NCBI GenBank assembly: GCA_964531455.1 | Contig: CAZHFZ010000025.1 | Span: 1 to 51,165, forward strand | Source: Ga0077527 sp964531455 | Lineage (GTDB): Bacteria > Pseudomonadota > Gammaproteobacteria > Burkholderiales > SG8-41 | Direction: 5' to 3' | Length of the DNA: 51,165 nt | In this document: positions 14,604 through 22,023 of the stretch, piece by piece | Layout: every line of letters begins with the position of its first letter | How positions within the stretch are numbered: the stretch's first letter is position 1 | Notes under the pieces: model-generated | What the model was told of the DNA's origin: nothing | Database searches by the model: none | Seen by the model: the letters and a program-made list of their open reading frames with translations, nothing else | Position numbers and translations under genes: made by a program

Positions 14604-15569
14604 ATGAAGCGCATTGCCATTGCGGCAGTACTCAGTCTCGCGACCGTCAGCACGGTTGCGCACAGCCAGGCCTATCCGAGCAAACCGATCCGTTTCATTG
14701 TGCCGTTCGCCCCCGGCGGCAGCACCGATCTGCTGGCGCGTTTCCTGGCGCAGCAGCTGGCTGCACCGCTGGGGCAGACCGTGGTGGTCGACAATCGCGC
14801 TGGTGCCGGTGGCGTGGTCGGCGCTGAAATGGCGGCGCGGGCGCCGGCTGACGGTTACACCATCGTATTGGGCAGTGCAGGGCCGCTGACGATCAATCCC
14901 AACATTCGTGACAAGACGCCGTACGACACGCTGCGCGATTTCACGCCGATCACGCTGGCGACCGTCAGTCCGTTCACGCTGGTGGTACATCCGACTTCGC
15001 CGGCAAAAAATGTGAAAGAGCTGATCGCGCTGGCCAAAGCAAAACCCGGCGAACTCAACTTCGGTTCTGCGGGCAATGGTTCAGTGGGGCATTTTTCCAC
15101 TGAGCAGTTCATGACACTGACCGGCGTGAAGCTGGTGCATGTACCGTATAAAGGTGCCGGTCCGGCAGTGACAGATCTTCTTGGCGGCCGGTTGAACCTG
15201 ATGTTCGAAAACCTGCCGACGATCATTCCGCATGTGCGTTCCGGCAAGCTGCGCATGCTCGGTGTCGGCACCAAGCAGCGTTCGGCGCTGGCACCGGAGT
15301 TTCCGACGATTGCCGACGAGGGCGTTCCGGGTTACGACTCAGCCACTGTGTTTGGCGTGCTGGCCCCGGCGAAAACGGTGCCGGCTGTCATTGCGCGGTT
15401 GAACGCGGAAATGGTGAAAATCCTTAAATCGGCGGAGGGCAAGGCTTCGCTGGCGGCGCGCGGCCTGGAGGCGATGGGCAGCACCCCTGAGGAATACGGC
15501 GCGCAGATCAAGGATGAGTTCACCCGTTATGGACGCATTGCAAAGGCTGCGGGCATCCGTTTGGATTGA
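14604..15569 (+). CDS. Second Bug-family substrate-binding protein
   Basis: The 321-residue protein is another Bug/TctC periplasmic receptor. It has a signal peptide (IAIAAVLSLATVSTVAHS, about residues 3-20) followed by AYPSKPIRFIVPFAPGGSTD. The ligand-loop motifs VVVDNRAGAGGVVGAEMAA and VHVPYKGAGPAVTDLLGG are intact. It is clearly diverged from the Bug protein at 12575, so the two probably bind different ligands or arose from separate acquisitions. It lies between the FAH-family and TauD-like genes, with GGAGG upstream of the start. As with the other receptor, no TctAB permease is encoded in the window. Confidence 0.94.
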   Translation: MKRIAIAAVLSLATVSTVAHSQAYPSKPIRFIVPFAPGGSTDLLARFLAQQLAAPLGQTVVVDNRAGAGGVVGAEMAARAPADGYTIVLGSAGPLTINPNIRDKTPYDTLRDFTPITLATVSPFTLVVHPTSPAKNVKELIALAKAKPGELNFGSAGNGSVGHFSTEQFMTLTGVKLVHVPYKGAGPAVTDLLGGRLNLMFENLPTIIPHVRSGKLRMLGVGTKQRSALAPEFPTIADEGVPGYDSATVFGVLAPAKTVPAVIARLNAEMVKILKSAEGKASLAARGLEAMGSTPEEYGAQIKDEFTRYGRIAKAAGIRLD

Positions 15570-15576
15570 TGGAAAA

Positions 15577-15600
15577 TAATTGAAATTAGTTAAATTCTTA
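15577..15600 (+). promoter_or_regulatory. A+T-rich leader element before the TauD-like gene
   Basis: The twelve bases TAATTGAAATTA (15577-15588) are identical to 13676-13687 at the start of the FAH-family gene. A run of A+T follows before the TauD-like start at 15615. The match in two leaders of one cluster hints at a shared regulatory or promoter element. Confidence 0.35.
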
Positions 15601-15614
15601 TTGAGGTTTTTGTG

Positions 15615-16514
15615 ATGAGCGCTGTTACCGTTAAACCGCTGGCACCGCCGCTGGGTGCGGAAGTGTCCTGCGGAGATGTGCGTGCCCTCAACGATGCCGA
15701 TTTCAAACCGGTATACCAGGCCCTTCTTGATCATCTGGTGATTCGCATCCGCGGCCAGCAACTGACAGATCCGGAACTGATTGCCTTTGGCGGACGATTG
15801 GGCGCTCTCGATTTTGCACCGCTGGCGAAAACCGGCAAGGAGCGGGCACGCACGCACCCGGAGATCATTGTCGTTTCGAATGTGATGGAAAACGGCGAAG
15901 CCATCGGCGTGCTGCGGGATGCGGAGGTGGTGTGGCATTCCGATAATTCCTATCGTGACCGGCCCTTGTCGTATAGCGCACTGTATTCGCTGGAAATTCC
16001 GCCCAGCGGCGGCAACACCGGTTTTGCCAATATGTATCTCGCGCTGGAGACGCTGGACCCGGCGCTGCGCAAAAAAATAGAAGGGCGCACGCTGAAGCAC
16101 GACATGACGTACAACAGCGCCGGCGACCTGCGTGAAGGCTTCAAGCCCGTAGATGACGTTCGCGATGCGCCGGGCCCAAGCCATCCGGTCATCCGCACGC
16201 ATCCTGAGACCGGTTACAACGCGCTATATCTTGGTCGCCGTCCCAATGCCTACATCAACGGTTACACCGTGGCCGAGTCCGAGGAGCTTCTGGAGGCGCT
16301 GTGGGCGCATGCAACCCAGGAAAAATTTACCTGGCACCACGTCTGGCAACCAGGCGACATCCTCATTTGGGACAACCGTTGCGTGATGCACCACCGCGAT
16401 CCCTTTGATGGCGGATATCGCCGGGTGATGCATCGCATTCAATGTGCGGGCGATGTTCCGTCTCTGTCTGCGGCCGCCAAGACGGGGCACCCGCGGGCGC
16501 GTTTGGCGGCTTGA
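15615..16514 (+). CDS. TauD/TfdA-family Fe(II)/2-oxoglutarate dioxygenase
   Basis: The 299-residue enzyme belongs to the taurine/2,4-D dioxygenase family, which hydroxylates a substrate while converting 2-oxoglutarate to succinate. The iron facial triad is visible as VVWHSDNSY (His-x-Asp, about residues 108-110) and the distal His in CVMHHRDPFD. The 2-oxoglutarate-binding Arg follows in GGYRRVMHRIQ. I chose the ATG at 15615; a GTG one codon earlier is in frame. It closes the plus-strand catabolic group. The last 31 codons are repeated behind the gene at 16597-16692, the trace of a second, deleted copy. The substrate is unknown; an ether, sulfonate or carboxylate is possible. Confidence 0.92.
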   Translation: MSAVTVKPLAPPLGAEVSCGDVRALNDADFKPVYQALLDHLVIRIRGQQLTDPELIAFGGRLGALDFAPLAKTGKERARTHPEIIVVSNVMENGEAIGVLRDAEVVWHSDNSYRDRPLSYSALYSLEIPPSGGNTGFANMYLALETLDPALRKKIEGRTLKHDMTYNSAGDLREGFKPVDDVRDAPGPSHPVIRTHPETGYNALYLGRRPNAYINGYTVAESEELLEALWAHATQEKFTWHHVWQPGDILIWDNRCVMHHRDPFDGGYRRVMHRIQCAGDVPSLSAAAKTGHPRARLAA

Positions 16515-16525
16515 CCGGCAGGCGG
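16419..16525 (+). repeat. Direct repeat, copy 1 (3' end of the TauD-like gene)
   Basis: These 107 bases, comprising the last 31 codons, the stop and a few bases beyond, recur at 16597-16703 with seven differences by my count. The offset between copies is 178 bases. Confidence 0.85.
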
Positions 16526-16537
16526 GACGAGACTCAT

Positions 16538-16552
16538 GCGGGCGCAGCCCGC
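16538..16552. repeat. Short G+C hairpin between the two dioxygenase tails
   Basis: GCGGGC and GCCCGC pair perfectly around GCA. No T-tract follows. It may be a small REP-like stem or the end structure of the dioxygenase transcript. Confidence 0.3.
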
Positions 16553-16596
16553 GTGATGTCGAGGCCACAACCAAAAATGCAGCAGCGCTTAGTTTC

Positions 16597-16692
16597 CGGC
16601 GGGTAATGCATCGCATTCAATGTGCGGGCGATGTGCCGTCTTTGTCTGCGGCCGCCAAGGCGGGGCATCCGCGGGCGCGTTTGGCGGCTTGA
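16597..16692 (+). pseudogene. Leftover 3' tail of a second TauD-like dioxygenase gene
   Basis: The fragment encodes RRVMHRIQCAGDVPSLSAAA and onward to the same stop as the dioxygenase at 15615, with one amino-acid change (Thr to Ala). Five of the six coding differences are synonymous. A plain local duplication decaying as non-coding DNA would not show that, so the tail probably comes from a once complete homologous gene of which the front was deleted. The repeat runs on to 16703. No start codon or iron triad remains. Confidence 0.7.
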
Positions 16693-16774
16693 CCGGTAGG
16701 CGGTTAGAAGGAGCGTCAGCAGTGGCCTTGTAGCGCTGATGATGCCGGAGTCAGCAGGGAATCCTTGTATGGAT

Positions 16775-17239
16775 TCATGTTTGTTTCCGGAAAGTGGGGA
16801 CGGGGACAATGAATTCACCCTGCAGACTGGTCAGTTCGTCCCGGTGCAGTTGTGCCAACCGTGCAACGGTTTGTTGTCCTTCGCGGGTGAGTTCCACTTC
16901 GACCCGGCGTTTGTCGTCAGCGTTTTCGCGTCGCGCGACCAGACCGAGCGCCTCGCAGCGCGAGACCAGAGACACCACGCCGTGGTGTTTGGCCTGCAGC
17001 CGCTCTGCCAGTTCGCTGATCGTGGCCCGGTCACGCCCCGGATATCCGGCAATCTGTAACAACAGCAGATACTGTGTCATGGTGATGCCGTTGCGGTGGC
17101 TGATGTCCTCACTGAAGCGCAGGAACCGCCGCAGCTGGTAGCGGAATTCGGCCAGTTGTTCGAAGTCTGCTTTGACCAATGTGCGGGGTTTCATGACCGG
17201 GTGTGATCGGTTGCGGTGCGTGAACGTGTCATTGGCCAT
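16775..17239 (-). CDS. MarR-family transcriptional regulator
   Basis: The 154-residue protein is a winged-helix MarR regulator. The DNA-binding domain is visible as ATISELAERLQAKHHGVVSL with the recognition helix, then LVARRENADDKRRVEVELT forming the wing. The N-terminal FEQLAEFRYQLRRFLRFSED and C-terminal helices form the dimer interface. The start at 17239 lies inside a perfect palindrome and has no ribosome-binding site, so the ATG at 17194 (MKPRTLVK) is an alternative. The last residues, EFIVPVPTFRKQT, are encoded by a REP-like sequence that appears to have replaced the native end. It is divergent from the 5-formyl-THF cyclo-ligase gene and probably regulates itself and that gene. The inducer is unknown. 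Confidence 0.9.
   Translation of the reverse strand: MANDTFTHRNRSHPVMKPRTLVKADFEQLAEFRYQLRRFLRFSEDISHRNGITMTQYLLLLQIAGYPGRDRATISELAERLQAKHHGVVSLVSRCEALGLVARRENADDKRRVEVELTREGQQTVARLAQLHRDELTSLQGEFIVPVPTFRKQT
16793..16819. repeat. REP-like scar: GGGGACGGGGACA next to ATGAATTCACC
   Basis: GGGGACGGGGACA runs directly into ATGAATTCACC (16809-16819). The same 11 bases and a GGGGACAG block occur at 22024-22060. I recall similar sequences near RAYT-type transposase elements in Betaproteobacteria. Here it forms the end of the MarR gene. Confidence 0.4.
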
Positions 17240-17261
17240 TTATATCATGCTGTGATATAAA
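17239..17261. promoter_or_regulatory. Perfect palindromic operator between marR-type and cyclo-ligase genes
   Basis: TTTATATCA and TGATATAAA form a perfect 9-bp inverted repeat around TGCTG. It touches the start codon of the MarR gene and ends 2 bases before the first possible start of the cyclo-ligase gene. MarR proteins bind palindromes of this size in divergent spacers, so this is very likely the operator. It would block transcription in both directions. Confidence 0.7.
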
Positions 17262-17262
17262 A

Positions 17263-18030
17263 ATGACTTGTTCTGAATCAAACAGTGCGATGCCGGTGGT
17301 TGATGCGCCGGTTTCCGGTGACAGGGGTTGCCCCGTGGATAATGCGGACGACATCAAGCAGTGGCGCAAGGCGCAACGGGGCGAGCTGCTGGCCCGGCGT
17401 GCTGCGGTTCCGCGCATGCAGCATCAGGAGTGGACGGCCGCCATTACGGAGAAGCTGGTGGCCGGTTTTCCGATGCTGGGACAGTTGACGGTCGGCTTCT
17501 ACTGGCCCTTGGCGGGTGAGTTCGATCCGCGATTTGCCATTCGCCGTTTCCGTGAAGGCGGCGCTGTTGTTGCGTTGCCCGTAGTTGTCGAAAAACGGAC
17601 AGCGCTGCAGTTTCGCGAATGGTGGCCCGGTGTGGAAACTTCAAAGGGCGTCTTCGATTTGCCGGTGCCGGAAGGCACCCCGACGGTGGTGCCGCAGGTG
17701 TTGCTGATTCCGCCGGTGGGATTCGATGCGCAGGGGTTTCGCCTGGGTTATGGCGGCGGATATTACGACCGCACGCTGGCGGCGATGACGCCGCAACCGC
17801 TGAAGATCGGTGTGGCCTTTGAACTATCGCGGATGGAGACGATTCATCCGCAACCCTACGACATTGCGCTGGACTTCATGGTTACCGAGCGCTGCGTCTA
17901 TCGCAATACCCCAGCAGGCCTGGAAGAGGCGGGCGATGCAGGCCGTGTGGCGGAACTGGCAATCAAGTTGCTGGCATCACGCCATCCCGTGGCCGGATTC
18001 GCATCACTGCCGTGCTCCGGACACGATTGA
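17263..18030 (+). CDS. 5-formyltetrahydrofolate cyclo-ligase family protein
   Basis: The protein belongs to the 5-FCL family, which uses ATP to convert 5-formyl-THF to 5,10-methenyl-THF. Visible motifs are FYWPLAGEFDPRFAIRRF, ALPVVVEKRTALQFREW, LIPPVGFDAQGFRLGYGGG and GYYDRTLAAM for nucleotide and folate binding. It spans 255 residues from the ATG at 17263, but that start abuts the operator and has no ribosome-binding site. A GTG at 17335, with AGGGG upstream, gives 231 residues and removes an unconserved N terminus, so it may be the true start. The gene is divergent from the MarR regulator. A related folate-like role cannot be excluded, because the family includes paralogues of unclear function. 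Confidence 0.87.
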   Translation: MTCSESNSAMPVVDAPVSGDRGCPVDNADDIKQWRKAQRGELLARRAAVPRMQHQEWTAAITEKLVAGFPMLGQLTVGFYWPLAGEFDPRFAIRRFREGGAVVALPVVVEKRTALQFREWWPGVETSKGVFDLPVPEGTPTVVPQVLLIPPVGFDAQGFRLGYGGGYYDRTLAAMTPQPLKIGVAFELSRMETIHPQPYDIALDFMVTERCVYRNTPAGLEEAGDAGRVAELAIKLLASRHPVAGFASLPCSGHD

Positions 18031-18071
18031 GGTGACTGGCAGGACGGGCCGGTTTCCGGCAAGACCGGTGA

Positions 18072-19181
18072 CTACGCAGCCGCTTTTTTGCCGATCGCGC
18101 GGTTCACCTGCGGCATGACTTTTTCCGCCATCAGTTCCATCGAGCGTTTTGCCAGGGCGGGATCGACCCAGTCCATGCCGGCGTAGACGATTTCACCGAA
18201 GTCGCCGGCCTCCTCTCGCAACGCGAGAATTTCTTCAGCCACCCGGTTGGGTGTTCCGCAAAGCACCAGCTGATCGACCATGTAGTCGGTGGTCAGTTCG
18301 CGGTCGTCCTGGCCGGGGTGGGTCTTGAAGATCGCGTGGCGTTTCGAGATCAGCATTTTTTTCAGCAGCAGTTCCCAGTAATGGCGATAGGGACTGGCGC
18401 TGTCTTTTAGCGCATACCGTTCGGCGGTTTGATCGTCATCCGCGACAAAGATGGTGCGGGCAATGCGCCAGTCGGCAGGATCAGCGGTTTTGCCGACGCG
18501 TTGTTTGCCTTCGGCGTAATTGGTCCAGTGTGAACGCAGGTATTGCGACAGCAGGAAATTTGCCGACAGCGGATGGAAGTCGCGCTCGCCCATGGCGATG
18601 ACGCCTTTCGATCCGGGTGCGACGACCGTGCCGACAATTTCCGGACGGGGCTGCTGCCATGGTTTGTACATGCCGCCGCGGCCGATTTCGGGATTCTGTG
18701 TAACTGCGGTGGTGACTTTGAAGCGGTTGCCCGGGAAGTCGATGTCATATGGCGCGTCGCGTTCCCAGATGGCAAGGATGACGTCGATGGCTTCGGCAAA
18801 CAGTTTGTTGCGGTCTTCGCTGAGCATGCCCAATGCCTCGGCATCCGAGGGCAGGGCGCCGGGACTGACGCCGAATATGAAGCGACCCTGGGCGAGGTGA
18901 TCGAACATCGCGGCGTGCGCGGCGATCAGGGTCGGATGGGAATGCGACAGATTGGAAGTGCCGGTCGCAAGTTTGATGTTCTGGGTGTGGTGGATCAGCG
19001 TGGCCAGGAATATGAAACTGTTGGTGACATTTTCCGAGGGTTCGGTCAGGTGTTCGCCGACAAAGGCGTCGTAGAAGCCGAGGCGGTCGGCGAGGATGAT
19101 GGCCTCGCGGTCCTCCTGCAGTGTGATTGCGGGTGGCCGGTGGGCCGGGTGCAGCGGCATCGTGAAATAACCCAGACGCAT
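18072..19181 (-). CDS. LLM-class flavin-dependent oxidoreductase (luciferase-like monooxygenase)
   Basis: The 369-residue protein has the bacterial-luciferase TIM-barrel pattern: MRLGYFTMPLHPAHR at the start, REAIILADRLGFYDAFVGEHL, and LATGTSNLSHSHPTLIAAH. GRFIFGVSPGALPSDAEALG lies near the flavin site. Such enzymes use FMNH2 (or F420) and O2 to oxidise small substrates. I chose the ATG at 19181 because GGAGGAG lies about 10 bases upstream and family proteins start with this MRLGYF-like sequence; an open frame extends to 19352 but has no homologous look. It is divergent from the thioesterase gene at 19269 and convergent with the cyclo-ligase gene. The substrate is unknown. Confidence 0.92.
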   Translation of the reverse strand: MRLGYFTMPLHPAHRPPAITLQEDREAIILADRLGFYDAFVGEHLTEPSENVTNSFIFLATLIHHTQNIKLATGTSNLSHSHPTLIAAHAAMFDHLAQGRFIFGVSPGALPSDAEALGMLSEDRNKLFAEAIDVILAIWERDAPYDIDFPGNRFKVTTAVTQNPEIGRGGMYKPWQQPRPEIVGTVVAPGSKGVIAMGERDFHPLSANFLLSQYLRSHWTNYAEGKQRVGKTADPADWRIARTIFVADDDQTAERYALKDSASPYRHYWELLLKKMLISKRHAIFKTHPGQDDRELTTDYMVDQLVLCGTPNRVAEEILALREEAGDFGEIVYAGMDWVDPALAKRSMELMAEKVMPQVNRAIGKKAAA

Positions 19182-19268
19182 GATTTGCGTTCTCCTCCAT
19201 GGCATTACATCGGACAGCAACGATTCAATGTAACATCGCGTCATTATCATTCGCAATGAAAGCGTCCG

Positions 19269-19691
19269 ATGAGCGTCAATCTCGATTCGATCCGCCCCGG
19301 ACTCGCCGGATCCACCGAAATCATGGTTGGCACCCGTGACACCGCACCTCACGTTGGCAGCGGCCGCATCAAGGTTCTGGCGACGCCGGTGCTGGTGATG
19401 CTACTTGAAGAATCGGCGCTGAATGCGGTGGAGGGCCTGTTGCCCGAAGGGCATCAGACCGTGGGCACGCGACTTGACGTCAGCCACACTGCTGCGACGC
19501 CGGTCGGCATGCGTGTTCATGCCCATGCGGAGGTTATCAAGGTTGAAGGCCGCAAGTTGACGTTCCGCGTCTGGGCGGAGGATTCAGTGGAGCGTATAGG
19601 CGAGGGCGTACATGAGCGCATCATCGTTAATGTCGAGCGTTTTGATGTTCGTACTCACGCCAAGGCTGCCGCTGCAGAGCTTAAGAAATGA
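19269..19691 (+). CDS. Hotdog-fold thioesterase, FlK-like
   Basis: The 140-residue protein resembles the fluoroacetyl-CoA-thioesterase (FlK)-like hotdog family. The likely catalytic residues are Thr and Glu in TPVLVMLLEESALNAVEG and His in DVSHTAATPVGMRV. The length matches the family. Relatives hydrolyse diverse short acyl-CoAs, so fluoroacetyl-CoA itself need not be the substrate. The gene diverges from the luciferase-like gene with an 87-base spacer between starts. It could release CoA from a product of the neighbouring catabolic genes, but that is inference. Confidence 0.85.
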   Translation: MSVNLDSIRPGLAGSTEIMVGTRDTAPHVGSGRIKVLATPVLVMLLEESALNAVEGLLPEGHQTVGTRLDVSHTAATPVGMRVHAHAEVIKVEGRKLTFRVWAEDSVERIGEGVHERIIVNVERFDVRTHAKAAAAELKK

Positions 19692-19698
19692 ATAATTA

Positions 19699-19711
19699 AA
19701 TCAATGATTTG
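19699..19711 (+). promoter_or_regulatory. IHF-consensus site behind the thioesterase gene
   Basis: AATCAATGATTTG fits WATCAANNNNTTR exactly. It lies in the 52-base A+T-rich spacer before the CDF transporter gene. Confidence 0.3.
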
Positions 19712-19743
19712 TAATAAACGCGGATGAGTCGGCAACACGTTTC

Positions 19744-20652
19744 ATGAAACAACAGTCTCTGACCCGTTATGCCTGGCTTTCGATCGCTGCGGCTATTGCC
19801 ACGATCCTGCTCAAGGGCAGCGCGTGGTGGATGACCGGTTCTGTCGGCCTGCTTTCGGACGCCATCGAGTCCTTCGTCAACCTTGCTGCGGCAATGATGG
19901 CGCTGTGGATTCTGACGGTGGCCGCAACCCCTGCCGACGACCGGCATGCCTTTGGTCACAGCAAGGCTGAATATTTTTCTAGTGCGTTCGAGGGGCTGCT
20001 GATTGTTTTTGCCGCAATTACCATCATCTGGGCAGCCGTTGACCGTTTGTGGAATCCGCAGCCGCTGGAATCCGTGGGCATAGGGCTTGCCGTATCGGTC
20101 GTGGCCTCCATCGTCAATCTGCTGGTTGCTCGCATACTGCTGAAAGTGGGGCGCGAGGAGCATTCCATCGTGCTCGAAGCTGACGCCCACCACTTGATGA
20201 CGGACGTCTGGACTTCAGGCGGTGTGCTCGTGGGTGTGGGCTTGGTATGGATGACCGGCTGGTTGTGGCTGGATCCGGTGATCGCGATAGTCGTGGCATT
20301 GAACATTGTCTGGACCGGCTGGCAACTGATGCATCGCTCGGCAGAGGGGTTGATGGATACCTCATTGCCTCCGGAAAGAATCGCTGACATTGAAGCGGTG
20401 CTGAACGGTTATCGCGAACAGGGCCTGGATTTCCATGCATTACGGACACGCCAGGCCGGCAGTCGCGCTTTCGTGTCGGTGCATGTGCTGGTGCCGGGGG
20501 AATGGACGGTCAAGGAAGCCCACGACTGGGCCGAGCGCATCGAAAGAGATATTCGGAGGGCGGTCCCGCGAGTCAATGCAATCACCCATCTCGAACCGCT
20601 GGAAGATCCGGTCTCGATGCTGGATCAGGATCTCGACCGGTTGCACTGCTGA
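19744..20652 (+). CDS. Cation diffusion facilitator (CDF) family metal transporter
   Basis: The 302-residue inner-membrane protein is a CDF exporter that swaps Zn2+, Fe2+, Cd2+ or similar ions for protons. About six hydrophobic segments fill residues 10-205. Metal-site motifs include GLLSDAIESFVN in TM2 and EADAHHLMTDVWTSGG (His-x3-Asp) in TM5. HAFGHSKAEYFSS is the conserved cytosolic loop after TM2. The C-terminal cytosolic domain (about residues 210-300) includes ALRTRQAGSRAFVSVHVLVP and AITHLEPLED. Without structural modelling the metal cannot be assigned. It stands alone between the thioesterase gene and the convergent small membrane protein gene. Confidence 0.94.
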   Translation: MKQQSLTRYAWLSIAAAIATILLKGSAWWMTGSVGLLSDAIESFVNLAAAMMALWILTVAATPADDRHAFGHSKAEYFSSAFEGLLIVFAAITIIWAAVDRLWNPQPLESVGIGLAVSVVASIVNLLVARILLKVGREEHSIVLEADAHHLMTDVWTSGGVLVGVGLVWMTGWLWLDPVIAIVVALNIVWTGWQLMHRSAEGLMDTSLPPERIADIEAVLNGYREQGLDFHALRTRQAGSRAFVSVHVLVPGEWTVKEAHDWAERIERDIRRAVPRVNAITHLEPLEDPVSMLDQDLDRLHC

Positions 20653-20676
20653 CCGGATCGGTGCGTCGCGCGGCTG

Positions 20677-20958
20677 TTATTCGGGCGGTGTCCGGCGGTC
20701 GGTAATCGCGGTTTCAACGACGCGGTATTCGCCCTCGACGAAGGAATCGTTGCCGGCTTTGCGCAACTTGCGTTGAATCCACCACCAGCGCAGCAGGAAC
20801 ACGCCGGCGAGAATGAGGCCGGCAATGAGCGCGATGCCGATGAAAAAGAACGCGGCCACCAGTATGACCAGCCCAAGCACAAAAAATATGATGCGCTCGA
20901 TCAAGCCCGCTTGCGGCCGGACGCTGATTCGGATGTGGGGGCCTTGTGGTTTGTCCAT
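20677..20958 (-). CDS. Hypothetical small membrane protein
   Basis: I do not recognise a named family. The 93-residue product has one long hydrophobic stretch that likely forms two close membrane helices (IIFFVLGLVILVAAFFFIG and IALIAGLILAGVFLLRWWW). A basic cytosolic tail (IQRKLRKAG) and a polar C terminus follow. An AGGAG ribosome-binding site lies about 12 bases before the ATG. It is next to the NYN-domain gene on the same strand, 51 bases behind it, so the two may be co-transcribed. Confidence 0.65.
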   Translation of the reverse strand: MDKPQGPHIRISVRPQAGLIERIIFFVLGLVILVAAFFFIGIALIAGLILAGVFLLRWWWIQRKLRKAGNDSFVEGEYRVVETAITDRRTPPE

Positions 20959-21009
20959 TAGGGTTGCGGTCTCCTTGTCGGAAGTCAGACCGTTGTGCAG
21001 CGGCTTTGT

Positions 21010-21882
21010 TCAGTAGTCGGGGTTGTAGTTTTTGATGATGACGCCGCCGGATTTTTCGTCAGGTTCAAGCACCAGCAGTTTTCGGGCATGTGCCTCGTCG
21101 AGCAGTTTGCCGAAAGAGCGGAAGCCGAAATAACTTTCGTTGAATCCGGGTTGGCGGCGTTTCAGAGCCTGCTTGACCATCGATCCCCAGATTTTTTCCT
21201 CTGCGCCGCGTTCCGTGAACAGCGCTTCTATGGTTTCCATGACCAGGTCCAGTGCTTCCGCTTTTTTGTCGCTTCCGTCTTTGTCTCCGGCGTCTTTCTC
21301 GGGGTTGCTCTTGTCGGCGTTATCGGTGCCTGCACTTGCTTTGGCTGCCGCCGTGGTGCTGGCGACCGGTTTTTTGCGGCTTTTCTGCTGCTGCTTTTTG
21401 GCTTTTTCGCGTGCGAGGTCGTCGTAGAAAATGAATTCGTCGCAATTATTGATCAGCAGGTCGGATGAAGACTTTTTGACGCCGACGCCGATGACAACTT
21501 TGTTGTTTTCGCGCAGTTTGGAAACCAGTGGCGAGAAGTCGGAGTCGCCGCTGATGATGACAAAGGTGTCGACGTGGGATTTGGTATAGCAGAGGTCGAG
21601 GGCGTCAACGACCATGCGGATGTCAGCCGAATTTTTTCCGGACATGCGCACATGCGGGATTTCGATCAGTTCGAACGCCGCTTCATGCATCGGTTTCTTG
21701 AAGTCCTTGTAACGCTCCCAGTCGCAGTAGGCTTTCTTGACCACGATGTCGCCCTTCAGCAGCAGACGCTCCAGCACTTTTTTGATGTCGAAGTCGGAGT
21801 AGTTCGCTTCGCGAACGCCGAGAGCGACGTTTTCAAAGTCGCAGAACAGCGCCATGTTCTTGGTGTCGGATGCGGTGCTCAT
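21010..21882 (-). CDS. NYN-domain ribonuclease-like protein with C-terminal OST-HTH/LOTUS domain
   Basis: The 290-residue protein joins two RNA-related modules. The N-terminal NYN/LabA-like PIN domain (about residues 8-155) carries the acidic residues of the putative nuclease centre in LFCDFENVALG, SADIRMVVDAL and VIISGDSDFSPLVSKL. A charged, Lys/Ala/Asp-rich linker (about 160-210) follows. The C terminus (about 213-288, ALDLVMETIEALFTERG through FRSFGKLLDEA) has the pattern of an OST-HTH/LOTUS domain, which binds RNA, often G-rich or structured. Such NYN-LOTUS proteins are widespread in Proteobacteria, but their targets are largely unknown. It is divergent from the cyclase-FHA gene across a 221-base spacer with two hairpins. 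Confidence 0.9.
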   Translation of the reverse strand: MSTASDTKNMALFCDFENVALGVREANYSDFDIKKVLERLLLKGDIVVKKAYCDWERYKDFKKPMHEAAFELIEIPHVRMSGKNSADIRMVVDALDLCYTKSHVDTFVIISGDSDFSPLVSKLRENNKVVIGVGVKKSSSDLLINNCDEFIFYDDLAREKAKKQQQKSRKKPVASTTAAAKASAGTDNADKSNPEKDAGDKDGSDKKAEALDLVMETIEALFTERGAEEKIWGSMVKQALKRRQPGFNESYFGFRSFGKLLDEAHARKLLVLEPDEKSGGVIIKNYNPDY

Positions 21883-22023
21883 GGCTCGTTGCTCATGGCG
21901 GATTCTTTCGGTTGGGTTATTTTTGATTGTGAGGCTTTGCTGCAGGTTTGTCGACGCGTGGAGGTTTTGCTTTCGGTGTCTGTTGTGCCTTAAAGTAATG
22001 GTTGAAGCAGATTGAAGAAAATA

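Noticed and set aside
16444..16692. Open frame of 82 codons behind the dioxygenase gene
   Set aside because: Only its last part matches the dioxygenase tail; the first part is in a different frame of the dioxygenase gene and spacer, so it is a relic and not a gene.
19182..19352. Longer N terminus for the luciferase-like protein
   Set aside because: The extension looks unlike the family and overlaps the divergent thioesterase gene, while a good ribosome-binding site fits the start at 19181.
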